This document shows, in pieces, positions 34,885 through 43,665 of a DNA stretch of 64,000 bases. Source of the stretch: Flavobacterium sp. CECT 9288 (GTDB lineage Bacteria; Bacteroidota; Bacteroidia; Flavobacteriales; Flavobacteriaceae). Location: the NCBI RefSeq assembly GCF_918731615.1, contig NZ_OU957226.1, positions 2,419,501-2,483,500 of the forward strand. Direction: 5' to 3'. The position numbers and the translations under genes were made by a program. Below the pieces are notes generated by a model. The model saw only the letters and a program-made list of their open reading frames with translations, was not told where the DNA came from and ran no database searches. Every line of letters begins with the position of its first letter. Position 1 is the first letter of the stretch.

Positions 34885-36288
34885 ATGATTGATTTCAACC
34901 TCCCCTTTTCTATACAACAACTGGTCACTCCAGAACAAGCTTTTCATTACCGAATTATTCCTTTTGCGCTCCAACAAGGAGTTACTGTACTAAAAACGGA
35001 TCATCCTGAATTGCATCAACTGCAAATGGAATTGACAATTTTATGGAACACCCCTATTGAAATAGTATTTGATACGACCGAGAACATCAATCGTTATTTG
35101 AGTACGAATTACAGGCAAACCCAATCCGAAAGTATCACCGAAATCCATTATACTACTGATTTTTTGGAGAAAATCGTTATTAATGCAAAGGAAATTGGGA
35201 GCAGTGACATCCATTTTGAGCCTTATGAAAAAAATGCAAGGGTGAGATTTAGGCTAGATGGAAAACTGAAAGAACAGTTTAATATTGCTTTTGATGAATA
35301 CCCTATTCTTATTAATAAAATCAAAATTCGAGCACAACTGGATATATCTGAAAAAAGATTACCACAAGATGGCCGAATAACCATACAAACTAACACGGAA
35401 GATTTTGATATTCGTGTCTCTATACTCCCCACTTTACATGGAGAGAAGGTGGTGCTACGTATCCTAAGCAAGGATACCAGTCATATAGACATCAATGCAT
35501 TAGGTTTTACAGAAAATGAATTAACACTGTACCAAGAAAACATACGAAAACCAAACGGTATTATTTTAATTTCAGGACCAACGGGTTCAGGGAAAACGAC
35601 GACTTTGTATGCTACCTTAAAAAAGCTAAACCTTCCTAATACCAATATACTTACAGTTGAAGACCCCATTGAATATACACTCGAAGGCATCAACCAAGTG
35701 CAGCTAAGAGAAAATATAGGACTTGACTTTGCTGCCACCTTGAGGACTTTTTTAAGACAAGATCCTGATATTATAATGGTGGGTGAAATTAGAGACGTTA
35801 ATACCGCCAATATGGCCATTCGAGCCGCTCTTACTGGGCATTTAGTACTCTCTACCATACACACAAATTCTGCTTGGGCAACTGTATCAAGATTAATTGA
35901 TATGGGCATACCCCCTTTTCTAATTGCTAGTACACTGAATATAAGTGTTGCTCAGCGATTGATTCGTAAACTATGTGATTATTGTAAAGTTGAAAATGTT
36001 ATTGATAATAATTTATTCCCGATAGGTTTTAAAGTACCAACTACCCTAACTAAACATCACCGAGCAGTCGGATGTGATCGATGTTATCATACTGGATATT
36101 CAGGTAGAAAGGCTATCTATGAACTACTACCTATTGACGTTATTTTATCCGAGAAAATAAAAAACAATCAACTTTCTATTGACAGCTACTTAGACGAAAA
36201 TAAAATCAATACCCTTAAAAGCAATGCTATTCAATTAATCCAAGAAGGAACTACTTCTGTAGAAGAAGTTTTTTCCTTACTATTATAA
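34885..36288 (+). CDS. gspE: Type II secretion ATPase GspE
   Basis: This is a 467-aa GspE/PulE ATPase. It has an N-terminal domain of about 90 residues, then the catalytic core: SSDIHFEPYEKNARVRFRLD (N2 domain), Walker A GPTGSGKTTT near 231, an Asp box (VEDPIEY), Walker B (DPDIIMVGEIRD), a His box (TGHLVLSTIHTNSA), and a zinc-binding tetracysteine (CDYC near 362 and CDRC near 397) that separates GspE from PilT-type ATPases. The length is slightly short, with a reduced N1 domain. It should power pseudopilus extension with GspF from the other arm. It starts 2 bp after the peptidase gene. Confidence 0.95.
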   Translation: MIDFNLPFSIQQLVTPEQAFHYRIIPFALQQGVTVLKTDHPELHQLQMELTILWNTPIEIVFDTTENINRYLSTNYRQTQSESITEIHYTTDFLEKIVINAKEIGSSDIHFEPYEKNARVRFRLDGKLKEQFNIAFDEYPILINKIKIRAQLDISEKRLPQDGRITIQTNTEDFDIRVSILPTLHGEKVVLRILSKDTSHIDINALGFTENELTLYQENIRKPNGIILISGPTGSGKTTTLYATLKKLNLPNTNILTVEDPIEYTLEGINQVQLRENIGLDFAATLRTFLRQDPDIIMVGEIRDVNTANMAIRAALTGHLVLSTIHTNSAWATVSRLIDMGIPPFLIASTLNISVAQRLIRKLCDYCKVENVIDNNLFPIGFKVPTTLTKHHRAVGCDRCYHTGYSGRKAIYELLPIDVILSEKIKNNQLSIDSYLDENKINTLKSNAIQLIQEGTTSVEEVFSLLL

Positions 36289-36325
36289 TTTCATTTATAT
36301 TCGCCAATAGAACCAACATATTCTT

Positions 36326-38467
36326 ATGAAAAAAATACTTTCTTTATTATTACTTTTATCTACCCAATTATTCTTGGGACAAGAGAATAGAATTCAACAA
36401 ATTAAAAACAACATTGAAGCTATAAGCACCTCTGAACCGGGGCTTTCAGAAAAAATAAACATTAATATTAAAGAAGCTTCCTTAGCTAGTTTTTTAATAG
36501 CCGTAGCAGAAGTACACAAACTCAATATAAGTGTTGCCCCTAACCTAGCCCAAATTAATATTGTTAATAATTTTACTGATGTAAACGTAGGAGATTTATT
36601 GGTATTCTTAGCCAAAGAATACAATCTGTCAATAGACTTCTCAGGAACTATATTGGCTATAAAAAGTTATGAGAAACCAATTGAAAGAGAAATTCCTAAA
36701 ACTATTGAAGTTAGTTACAACAACGATTTGCTTTCCTTAAATGTAAAAGAAGATAAATTATATGATGTTTTTAAAAGAATAACCGAGGTCAGCAATAAAA
36801 ATCTTGTTTTTACCCCAGGTCTAGAAAACAAGTTACTCACTTCATTTATAATTAATATGCCATTTGATGCTGCGCTAGACAAATTAGCTTTGGCAAGTAA
36901 TCTTAATGTTACAAAGTCAAAAGATAATTTTTATGTTTTTGAAAGCTTTGATTCTGTGAGTGCTAATGATAACGGGATGGGTAAAACCAAAACAAACAAA
37001 AATAGAAAAGGCAACTTCTTCTTTAACGTCCTTGATGCTGAAAAAAAACTATTAGAAGTTGATTTTGAAAATATGCCAATTGCAAATGTGATTTTTGATA
37101 TCGGTAATGCACTAGATATTGACCTCTTCCTTTCAAGTCCTATGAATAATATTGGTATTGCTACAGTGAAATCAAAAAGCATCACTTTTGATCAGTTGCT
37201 AAATAAACTTTTTGAAATTAAACAAGAAACAAAACAAATACCCAACAATCAGCAAAACCAATTTAATCCAACAGAAAACAACAGTTCAACACCTACTGAA
37301 GGCTACACCTATAAAAGAAATGGAAATATGTATTTTTTTGGCACCAAAAACCAGTTGGTGGTAAGAAATATCAAAACGATACCATTAATGCATCGTTCAA
37401 TCGACATTTTAGGGGACCCCTCAAAAGAAGGAAGAAGTGCCGGTAGAATAGCAAACACAAATAACTTTTCAAATTTTAATTCTAACAATAATAGAACTAA
37501 TAATGATTCGCAACAACAACAAAACAATAATTTTAATTCACCAGAGGAATCTAGCACAAATTCAAGTTCCAAAAGCTCTGAATCTATTTTAACAATAGTT
37601 CCTGCTGAAATTACCAAGGAACTGGATATAAAAGTTGATAAAGAATTAAATAGCTTTGTTGTTTCAGGACCTGCTATTAATATTGAAAGATTTGAAAATT
37701 TTATTAAATACATTGATAAACCAGTCCCAGTTATCCTAATTGAAGTTATGTTATTAGAGATTAACAAAAATACAACTATAGAGACTGGGATTAATGCCGG
37801 AATTGGTGATAAGCCCCGCACAACAGCAGGAACTGTTTATCCTTCAGCCGATATAAATTTAGGAGCACAAACTATTAATAAAATTATAGACGGTTTTAAC
37901 GGTTTTGGTTCTTTGAATATTGGAAAAGTAGTTCCTAACTTTTATTTAAGCTTAAAAGCGATGGAAAGTAACGGGAATTTAAAAATACGCTCGTCCCCGA
38001 GATTATCAACCTTAAATGGACACAAAGCGTTTCTTTCAATTGGCGAAACTACTTACTATGTGGTAACCAATCAAAGTTTTTATGGATCTCAAATACCACA
38101 AGCTTCTGAAATAAAAAATTACCAGCCTATAGATGCTGAATTATCTGTTACCATAATGCCTTTAGTATCTGGTGATGGCCAAATTACTATGGATATTAAA
38201 GTTATCCAATCTAGCTTCAACGGTCAAAAAGTAGACAAAGATGCACCTCCAGGAATAAATTCAAGAGAATTCACCTCTATTATAAGAGTAAAAGATCAAG
38301 ATATAATAGTATTGGGAGGTCTTGAAGAATCGGTTAAAAATGACTCCGGGAGTGGTGTTCCTCTACTTTCTAGAATTCCAATTCTAAAATGGTTATTTAG
38401 CTCTAGAAAAAAAGAAGAATCAAAGAAAAAACTATCCGTTTTAATAAAGCCAATAGTAATTTACTAA
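36326..38467 (+). CDS. gspD: Type II secretion secretin GspD
   Basis: This is a 713-aa outer-membrane secretin with signal peptide MKKILSLLLLLSTQLFLG. N-terminal STN/N-type domains (VGDLLVFLAKEYNLSIDFS; LYDVFKRITEVSNKNLVFT) are followed by a long Asn/Gln/Ser-rich stretch near residues 375-425 (NNNRTNNDSQQQQNNNFN), a further N domain (ELNSFVVSGPAINIERFENF), and the conserved secretin beta-domain (VPVILIEVMLLEINKNT, KIRSSPRLSTLNGHKAFLSI, IIVLGGLEESVKNDSGSGVP). The poly-Asn/Gln insertion is unusual inside a secretin. It follows gspE by 37 bp and overlaps the next gene by 3 bp. No pilotin-binding S domain is evident. Confidence 0.95.
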   Translation: MKKILSLLLLLSTQLFLGQENRIQQIKNNIEAISTSEPGLSEKININIKEASLASFLIAVAEVHKLNISVAPNLAQINIVNNFTDVNVGDLLVFLAKEYNLSIDFSGTILAIKSYEKPIEREIPKTIEVSYNNDLLSLNVKEDKLYDVFKRITEVSNKNLVFTPGLENKLLTSFIINMPFDAALDKLALASNLNVTKSKDNFYVFESFDSVSANDNGMGKTKTNKNRKGNFFFNVLDAEKKLLEVDFENMPIANVIFDIGNALDIDLFLSSPMNNIGIATVKSKSITFDQLLNKLFEIKQETKQIPNNQQNQFNPTENNSSTPTEGYTYKRNGNMYFFGTKNQLVVRNIKTIPLMHRSIDILGDPSKEGRSAGRIANTNNFSNFNSNNNRTNNDSQQQQNNNFNSPEESSTNSSSKSSESILTIVPAEITKELDIKVDKELNSFVVSGPAINIERFENFIKYIDKPVPVILIEVMLLEINKNTTIETGINAGIGDKPRTTAGTVYPSADINLGAQTINKIIDGFNGFGSLNIGKVVPNFYLSLKAMESNGNLKIRSSPRLSTLNGHKAFLSIGETTYYVVTNQSFYGSQIPQASEIKNYQPIDAELSVTIMPLVSGDGQITMDIKVIQSSFNGQKVDKDAPPGINSREFTSIIRVKDQDIIVLGGLEESVKNDSGSGVPLLSRIPILKWLFSSRKKEESKKKLSVLIKPIVIY

Positions 38468-39666
38468 TGAAAATACCAAAAATAGATACTTTATTAATGG
38501 GGAATCAATACATCAGTATTGAGCATTATACTTGTAATAATGTAAACAAAATTGCACTTGTAGCGGTAAAGAAAACGAAAGAAGGATTACTAATCGAAAA
38601 AAAAGATAAAGTTCATTACAAAGGAGAGATTGCTGAAAAATGGGACAAATCTCTACCCTATTTTTTAGTTCTAAATACCAATCAAGTCCTCCAAAAAGAA
38701 GTACTCTATACCGATCCCTCGGATGAAAAATTAATAAACAAGGCTTTCCCAAATACTAATTGGGAAACTTTCTATTACGAAATATGGAGATTAAAATCCA
38801 AAACTATTGTAGCCATAACCCGTAAAAATTACTTAGACGAGTTAATTCAAGAATACAAAAACCAGCAAATTAATATAACAAGTATTAGTCTTGGAACTTG
38901 TGCTATAGCTGATTTAAAAAAGTATTCCACTTATGATGAATTACACACAAATCATCAAATTATAACTATTAACGAGCATGATACTACAATAAATTCATCT
39001 CTAGAAGAATTACCCCAGGTAAACTATGCTATTAACGATCTTGCAATTCCAAATGCGCAACTGCTAGCTTTTTCTGGGATTATTAGATTAGTATCTAATT
39101 TTACATCTAACTCGGGATCAATCATTACACTAAGTAACTTAAAAAAAGAAGAATACCTTCAACAGCGTTTTTTTTCAAAAGGTTCAAAAATAATACTAGG
39201 AGCGTTGCTTATCGTTCTACTTATAAATTTTCTTTGCTTTTCACATTATTATAAAGCCTCTCAAGAAGCAACAGAAAAAATTGCCATGCATAAAGTGGAT
39301 CTTCAAAACTTAGCTTCCATAAAAGAAAGAGTTAAACTTAAAGAGAGTATCGTTCAAAATGTTTTCTTGAAAAAAGGGTCTCAAAGTAGTTTTTATTGTA
39401 ATGCTATAGCCCAAATTATCCCCTCTTCCATTCTCTTATCTGAAATAGAACTTAATCCACTTGAAAAAAAGGTGAAAAATGAAGAATCTATTATATACAC
39501 TGACAAAACAATTCTAATCAATGGGATCACTAAAGACAATACTGCTTTTACTAATTGGATTGAAACCATCGAAAAAAAGTATTGGACTTCAAAGGTGGTT
39601 ATCACCCACTTTGGAAAGAATGAAAACAACGAAACCGAATTTGGTGTAAAAATCAACCTGAAGTAA
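38467..39666 (+). CDS. GspL / PilM-PilN-like assembly platform protein
   Basis: This is a 399-aa bitopic protein. The cytoplasmic part (residues 1-235) has a degenerate actin-like character with alternating beta and helical segments (TIVAITRKNYLDELIQEYKN, QIITINEHDTTINSSLEELP). One membrane helix lies near 238-256 (IILGALLIVLLINFLCF), followed by a periplasmic coiled coil and a ferredoxin-like domain (SSILLSEIELNPLEKK, TILINGITKDNTAFTNWIE). This matches GspL, or fused PilM-PilN, which binds GspE. Primary sequence similarity is weak, so assignment rests on layout and on position between secretin and GspM-like genes. The start codon overlaps the gspD stop. Confidence 0.72.
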   Translation: MKIPKIDTLLMGNQYISIEHYTCNNVNKIALVAVKKTKEGLLIEKKDKVHYKGEIAEKWDKSLPYFLVLNTNQVLQKEVLYTDPSDEKLINKAFPNTNWETFYYEIWRLKSKTIVAITRKNYLDELIQEYKNQQINITSISLGTCAIADLKKYSTYDELHTNHQIITINEHDTTINSSLEELPQVNYAINDLAIPNAQLLAFSGIIRLVSNFTSNSGSIITLSNLKKEEYLQQRFFSKGSKIILGALLIVLLINFLCFSHYYKASQEATEKIAMHKVDLQNLASIKERVKLKESIVQNVFLKKGSQSSFYCNAIAQIIPSSILLSEIELNPLEKKVKNEESIIYTDKTILINGITKDNTAFTNWIETIEKKYWTSKVVITHFGKNENNETEFGVKINLK

Positions 39667-39667
39667 T

Positions 39668-40186
39668 ATGACTTTTAATCGAAAAAATAAAATACTACTA
39701 TTGGGTTTTGGAGTAGCACTTTATCTTTGCTATTCCTTTGCTATTAGTAATACCATAACTTATTATAAAGATCTTAAATCTAAAGAAGAAATTATCGAAA
39801 ATTCGATCCAACTCCCAACACTCATACCTCAATTAAAGTACAAAGAAAAACAATTGGACAAGTATTTAAACGCTCATGAAATCAAAACAAAAGCTTCTTT
39901 TCAAAATGAGTTATTAAAACAGTTAACCCTTTACACCAATCAGAATCATGTTAAGATAACCGATTTCAAAGCTCCACACCAAGTTATCAACAAAACCAAT
40001 AATACAACAACCAGTTATATTTTTTCACTCGAAGGCACCTTTTCTAATTGTCTAAAAACGATCAATACTCTAGAAAACAAACCAGAATTAGGTGTTGTCA
40101 AACATTTACAATTTGTCAAGAAAAAAAATTATAAGACCAATAAAGAGGAACTTTATGTTGAAGTAATTCTACAAAAAAATAATTAA
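39668..40186 (+). CDS. GspM / PilO-like platform protein
   Basis: This is a 172-aa bitopic protein: a membrane segment near residues 9-28 (ILLLGFGVALYLCYSFAI), a coiled coil, and a small ferredoxin-like periplasmic domain (TSYIFSLEGTFSNCLKTINT, GVVKHLQFVKKKNYKTN). Layout and position directly after the GspL-like gene (1 bp gap) match GspM/PilO. It ends the plus-strand T2SS operon; the following 280 bp contain a hairpin and no gene. Confidence 0.72.
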   Translation: MTFNRKNKILLLGFGVALYLCYSFAISNTITYYKDLKSKEEIIENSIQLPTLIPQLKYKEKQLDKYLNAHEIKTKASFQNELLKQLTLYTNQNHVKITDFKAPHQVINKTNNTTTSYIFSLEGTFSNCLKTINTLENKPELGVVKHLQFVKKKNYKTNKEELYVEVILQKNN

Positions 40187-40275
40187 AGACAAATTTAAAA
40201 ACGTTGAATAAGAATAAAATAATATTACGTTTCATTTAATTTACTCATTGAACTTGCCTTAATACTATCATAAAA

Positions 40276-40357
40276 ATCAGTAGATGGCTTAATAGCTTTG
40301 TTGTCAGAAGGACGTCCTGTGCATTTCATTATTAATTGCACAGGAATGACTACTGAT
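40276..40357. repeat. Bulged stem-loop downstream of gspM
   Basis: Outer arms ATCAGTA (40276-40282) and TACTGAT (40351-40357) enclose an inner perfect 8-bp stem CCTGTGCA/TGCACAGG (40316-40323 with 40337-40344). There is a large bulge on the left side. The motif TTGCACAGG recurs inside the long hairpin at 41031-41145 on the other side of the 175-aa gene. It may be a terminator between converging genes, but there is no T-run, so it could instead be a recombination site. Confidence 0.5.
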
Positions 40358-40468
40358 AATGCTAAAAAATGTTCTTTTTCCTATATTACTTTCAATTAAA
40401 GATCATTTAGGCCAAACTGTATCAAATCTTTCATTTTCATTTTTTCTTTACTTATCATCTTATTTTCC

Positions 40469-40996
40469 CTACGGATTTTTCAATAGATTCTTAAATAAAT
40501 TGTCATATGCTGTTTGCGAGATATAATTTTCATCTGAAGATTCTACGTAAAATATGTGCTCGAAATATAAACCAAAAAAGTAAAATAATACCTTACTCAT
40601 TTCCCCTTTAATAGTAAAATCAAGCAAGTTTTTTAAGATTTCGGTGTGACTAATTAATGAGCTCTCATTGTTCATCGGTAAATTGTTTTCAATAGTATAG
40701 GTGAATGACATAGTGCTCATAAACAATTCATTTTTAATGATAGAATCAAAAATGAGTTGCCTTTTGACTTCAGACAATTCTGTAATAAAGTATTGAACTT
40801 TCGTTTTAAAGTAGTCGCTACTATCTATAGAAGTCTCATGAATTTTATTAACAGCTTCAATAAAATTTTCAGATAATTTCAAATTCTCTGAATTAAAATT
40901 CGGGGACTCAAATTTTTCAAATAACAATAAATTTACGAAAGGGACGAAAACATATAATTTTTCATCTCGGCGAGCGGTGTTTTTTTTCTTTTTCAT
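40469..40996 (-). CDS. Orphan protein of unknown function
   Basis: An upstream TTG/ATG frame extends to 41080, but that part runs into the long inverted repeat. I therefore choose ATG 40996, giving 175 residues starting MKKKKNTARRDEK. The basic N-terminus is followed by a largely helical body (SENFIEAVNKIHETSI, YFITELSEVKRQLIFD) and a C-terminus rich in Phe/Tyr (KVLFYFFGLYFEHIFYVES). There is no signal peptide and no family I recognise. It faces the T2SS operon tail-to-tail and stands alone between two structured repeats, so it is likely accessory. Confidence 0.55.
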   Translation of the reverse strand: MKKKKNTARRDEKLYVFVPFVNLLLFEKFESPNFNSENLKLSENFIEAVNKIHETSIDSSDYFKTKVQYFITELSEVKRQLIFDSIIKNELFMSTMSFTYTIENNLPMNNESSLISHTEILKNLLDFTIKGEMSKVLFYFFGLYFEHIFYVESSDENYISQTAYDNLFKNLLKNP

Positions 40997-41030
40997 AGTG
41001 TACAAAAAATGCGTGAAGCAATAGTCAACT

Positions 41031-41145
41031 GTCAAAGAGGTACTCGGAAACCCAACAACCAGAAGACTACGCCCACGCAAGTATTTTGCACAGGCGAAAG
41101 TCTATCAATTTTGGTTGTTAAAGAAGATTCCGAGTTTTCTTTGAC
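41031..41145. repeat. 115-nt imperfect inverted repeat (long bulged hairpin)
   Basis: Six blocks occur in order on the left and, reverse-complemented, in mirror order on the right: GTCAAAGA, ACTCGGAA, ACAACCA, AGACT, CGCC and GCAA. The spacing between blocks differs on the two sides, so the folded form is a long hairpin with asymmetric bulges. The tip is at about 41081-41085. It lies 34 bp upstream of the orphan gene start. The shape resembles folded recombination substrates such as attC, or a structured RNA; no matching integrase gene is present in the window. Confidence 0.7.
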
Positions 41146-41239
41146 CAAATCAATAGCTTACGCGATTAATAATATTTTTCTAAGTGTAAAATTAGATTTT
41201 TATTTCAAAACATTTTTATTGTATTTTTAAAATTATATG

Positions 41240-41434
41240 CTACTTATAGGAACACTTTTTAAATTTTCTTAATAAATACTCGACAGCTTCAGCATCTGAA
41301 AGTATTTTTATCTTTTTAGTTGCTGTTTTGGTCTTATTCACCAATTCAGATTGCACACCAAGCATAGCAAATAAACGAGATTTCTCTTTCTCGTTTAATG
41401 CTTCTATAACTTGATATGCGGTTTCTGCTAACAT
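41240..41434 (-). CDS. Small protein following the relaxase gene
   Basis: This is a 64-aa protein starting MLAETAYQVIEALNEKEKSR, with a helical N-terminal half and a basic C-terminus (AVEYLLRKFKKCSYK). It begins 5 bp after the relaxase stop on the same strand, so it is very likely part of the mobilization operon. I do not recognise a family; size and charge fit a DNA-binding accessory protein, which is a guess. Confidence 0.6.
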   Translation of the reverse strand: MLAETAYQVIEALNEKEKSRLFAMLGVQSELVNKTKTATKKIKILSDAEAVEYLLRKFKKCSYK

Positions 41435-41439
41435 GAAGT

Positions 41440-42390
41440 TTATGGTTTAAGACCTTTCTTGAGTTTGCTTTCTATCTTTTTTCCAATAGTTTGATTAACT
41501 TCTTGTCGATGATTACTTGATTGTCGATGCTTATTCTCGTCGCATTTTGTATCTGTGTTTTCAACTCCAATTGCATTTTCTTTACTTGCTCTAATTCCAG
41601 CATCAATTTCTGGAACAGTAGAATGGTCTCTGATTTGTTCATAATTATTAAGTTTAGATTTTATATTTTGCCAAGATATTTTTTTGTGTACATCACTTCC
41701 TTTATAAGGTATCTCTTTATACAGAAAAGATATACCTGAAATGTACCCGGTGCTACTTTGATTTAATTTGGTATCTACTCCTCTTTCTTTTAATTTCTTG
41801 ATAAATAACTCAAGATTGATATTCGCATTCAGAGTTTCAAAAATGATATTTTGCAACTCTAATCTTGCAGGAACGTCTCCAGTTCTCAAGCATTTTTCTA
41901 TTTCACCTTTACTGAGAACATTGCTTTCTTCCTTAAGTATAAGTTTAGTTAAATTATATTTTAGTTCTAATTTGCGAACCAGTGCCTCACTCCGTTTGTA
42001 ATTTTGAGAATCGCTAACCACATTTCCATCATATTTAACCCTATTTGCCACAACATGCGTGTGCAATAAATCCGTATCCCGATGTAAGAAAATTACATAC
42101 TGATTGTCATCAAAACCCATACCCTCTAAAAAATCACGGTTTAAGCTTGCAAAATCTTCATTAGAAAGTTTTTCTGAGTCAGAATAAGGCAAATTCAAAC
42201 TTACATGATATACCGCTCTGGAAAGGTTGGGTTTCAACTGCCTAATAACATTAAACTCTTTGGTTTGTTTTACCACTGAATGTGCCGATAAATTAGAATC
42301 TAAAACAATAGCCTCTCCTCTATCAACCTTCTTTTGACTGTATAACAAGACCCCATAAAAATCTTTTCCGATGATTTGCTTGGCTATCAT
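41440..42390 (-). CDS. Relaxase / mobilization nuclease
   Basis: This is a 316-aa protein of the MobA/VirD2-like relaxase family. The three-His metal site is visible as HRDTDLLHTH (His103, His110, His112), followed by VVANRV. The N-terminal region MIAKQIIGKDFYGVLLYSQKK, with a Tyr at 12 and another at 17, and the YHVSLNLP motif are also typical. The C-terminal 100 residues are charged and variable, as usual. The family nicks oriT and carries the strand during conjugative transfer. It follows the MobC-like gene by 1 bp. No coupling protein or transfer pore is in the window, so the element would be mobilizable and dependent on a helper. Confidence 0.9.
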   Translation of the reverse strand: MIAKQIIGKDFYGVLLYSQKKVDRGEAIVLDSNLSAHSVVKQTKEFNVIRQLKPNLSRAVYHVSLNLPYSDSEKLSNEDFASLNRDFLEGMGFDDNQYVIFLHRDTDLLHTHVVANRVKYDGNVVSDSQNYKRSEALVRKLELKYNLTKLILKEESNVLSKGEIEKCLRTGDVPARLELQNIIFETLNANINLELFIKKLKERGVDTKLNQSSTGYISGISFLYKEIPYKGSDVHKKISWQNIKSKLNNYEQIRDHSTVPEIDAGIRASKENAIGVENTDTKCDENKHRQSSNHRQEVNQTIGKKIESKLKKGLKP

Positions 42391-42391
42391 A

Positions 42392-42730
42392 CTAATCCAA
42401 CAATTGATTTTTAATCGTATTTAACTTTTCTTTTAAATTCAATAAATCCTCTTCTAAACCTTTCAAATTTGGATTGCCTTGATTCGCTAGTTTGGCCATT
42501 TGGTTAATATTATTACCTATCCGAGAAAGTTCAATTAGGTAATCTCTATTTAGACCAAGCATAGAAAATTTAGGTAACTGTTTTTTCAAAGACCTAATTC
42601 GTATAAATTGAGTAACTGAAAGACCATAAGATCTAGAAAATTCTTCAATTTGAAGTTGCTCATCAAGAGTAAATCTGATATTGATTTGGAACATTTTTAA
42701 ATCTTGAATATGTTTCTTTGGTCTTGTCAT
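42392..42730 (-). CDS. MobC-like relaxosome accessory protein
   Basis: This is a 112-aa protein with a ribbon-helix-helix N-terminus (MFQINIRFTLDEQLQIEEF, YGLSVTQFIRIRSLKK) followed by the MobC helical region (LIELSRIGNNINQMAKLANQ), a conserved motif in plasmid mobilization MobC proteins. The protein binds oriT DNA and helps the relaxase. It precedes the relaxase gene by 1 bp. The upstream 425 bp contain the candidate oriT and a terminator. Confidence 0.88.
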   Translation of the reverse strand: MTRPKKHIQDLKMFQINIRFTLDEQLQIEEFSRSYGLSVTQFIRIRSLKKQLPKFSMLGLNRDYLIELSRIGNNINQMAKLANQGNPNLKGLEEDLLNLKEKLNTIKNQLLD

Positions 42731-42984
42731 AGCAATTCAATTTTAGGATAAATGAAAACTCATTTGTTCGTTTACCTGATGACAAATCTATAAGGGTAAT
42801 TGCTAGCAAAAAAGATTTACCGTAATCAAAAAAACGATACGGTAAATTTGATTCCAATTAATTTGAAGATAATTTGAAGAGTAATACACTAAGATTTAAA
42901 CTTTTCAAAAAATAAAAAAACGATTAAATTTTAGAGAAAAAGCATCATTTAAAAATAGGGCTCTGCCAGATTACAAATTAAACG

Positions 42985-43055
42985 GGGTGTGGGGTGTAAC
43001 CCTGCCAAGCCATTCGACCAAAGGGAGGTTTTTGCTATCAAAAACATGGCTTGCT
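42985..43055. other. Candidate origin of transfer (oriT)
   Basis: In the gap before the mobilization genes, an inverted repeat AAGCCAT (43007-43013) / ATGGCTT (43046-43052) encloses a perfect hairpin GTTTTTG-CTAT-CAAAAAC (43028-43045). Just to its left is GTGTAACCCTGCC, which loosely resembles the YATCCTG-type nick regions of relaxase targets. Position upstream of mobC, GC content above its surroundings, and nested repeats are all typical of oriT. The nick site is not established. Confidence 0.45.
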
Positions 43056-43106
43056 TCGTGACAACCTATAATTTTAGTTTGGCCTTAAGGGGAAAAAAAT
43101 AAGCAT

Positions 43107-43135
43107 AAAAAAAACCTTCACTTTTGATGAAGGTT
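43107..43135 (-). terminator. Rho-independent terminator after the 43156-44420 gene pair
   Basis: The arms AACCTTCA (43113-43120) and TGAAGGTT (43128-43135) form an 8-bp stem with a 7-nt loop. The A-run to its left becomes a T8 tract on the minus strand immediately after the stem. It lies 21 bp past the stop codon at 43156. Confidence 0.85.
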
Positions 43136-43155
43136 AGACCTATTTACTTTTTAGA

Positions 43156-43665
43156 TTAGCAATCATCACTGATCATTTTGGTATAGGTTTCCTTTAAAGT
43201 TTCCTCAGCTTCTTTTACTTCAAAAAAATGAAAAGGTGTTTTCAAAATTTCAGAAATAGCATCTTTATAATGTCGTTTTTTATACGCCATATCTTTGCCA
43301 TTAAAATATTTACAAGGATTTTTTGGATGTACTTTTTGAGGAGTATCGAGAACGTTTTTTTCTTTGTTTCTTATTTCAAACCGTAAAGCTGCTTTATTTT
43401 CATATTTCTTTAAATCAGTAAAATCATATGAAAGTCTATCATAAAAATCTTCTTCTAAAACCACAATTAAAGCTTTTCTTCTTGATAGATAATATTTTAA
43501 ATCTAACTCAATGCAATTAAAAATAGATTTATCTTTAACTAAATGGTCGTGTAATAGTTTTAATTGTTCAGACGTAAAAACTACTCCTTTAATTTTAATT
43601 GAAATAACCAAAATTTGATCACTATTCAAGTAATCGAATACTTCTTTTAAATTAGCTTTTATCAT
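43156..43665 (-). CDS. Protein of unknown function in the mobilizable region
   Basis: This is a 169-aa protein, with no signal peptide or membrane segment. The N-terminal half has alternating beta and helical segments (QILVISIKIKGVVFTSEQLK, KALIVVLEEDFYDRLSYDF). The C-terminal half is basic (VHPKNPCKYFNGKDMAYKKR). I do not recognise it. Its ATG overlaps the TGA of the upstream gene (ATGA), so the two are translationally coupled, and a good terminator follows. Being next to iteron-like repeats and mobilization genes suggests a role in maintenance of the element, which is inference. Confidence 0.6.
   Translation of the reverse strand: MIKANLKEVFDYLNSDQILVISIKIKGVVFTSEQLKLLHDHLVKDKSIFNCIELDLKYYLSRRKALIVVLEEDFYDRLSYDFTDLKKYENKAALRFEIRNKEKNVLDTPQKVHPKNPCKYFNGKDMAYKKRHYKDAISEILKTPFHFFEVKEAEETLKETYTKMISDDC

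Noticed and set aside
40996..41080. N-terminal extension of the orphan protein
   Set aside because: The extension runs into the long inverted repeat and ATG 40996 gives a normal basic start.
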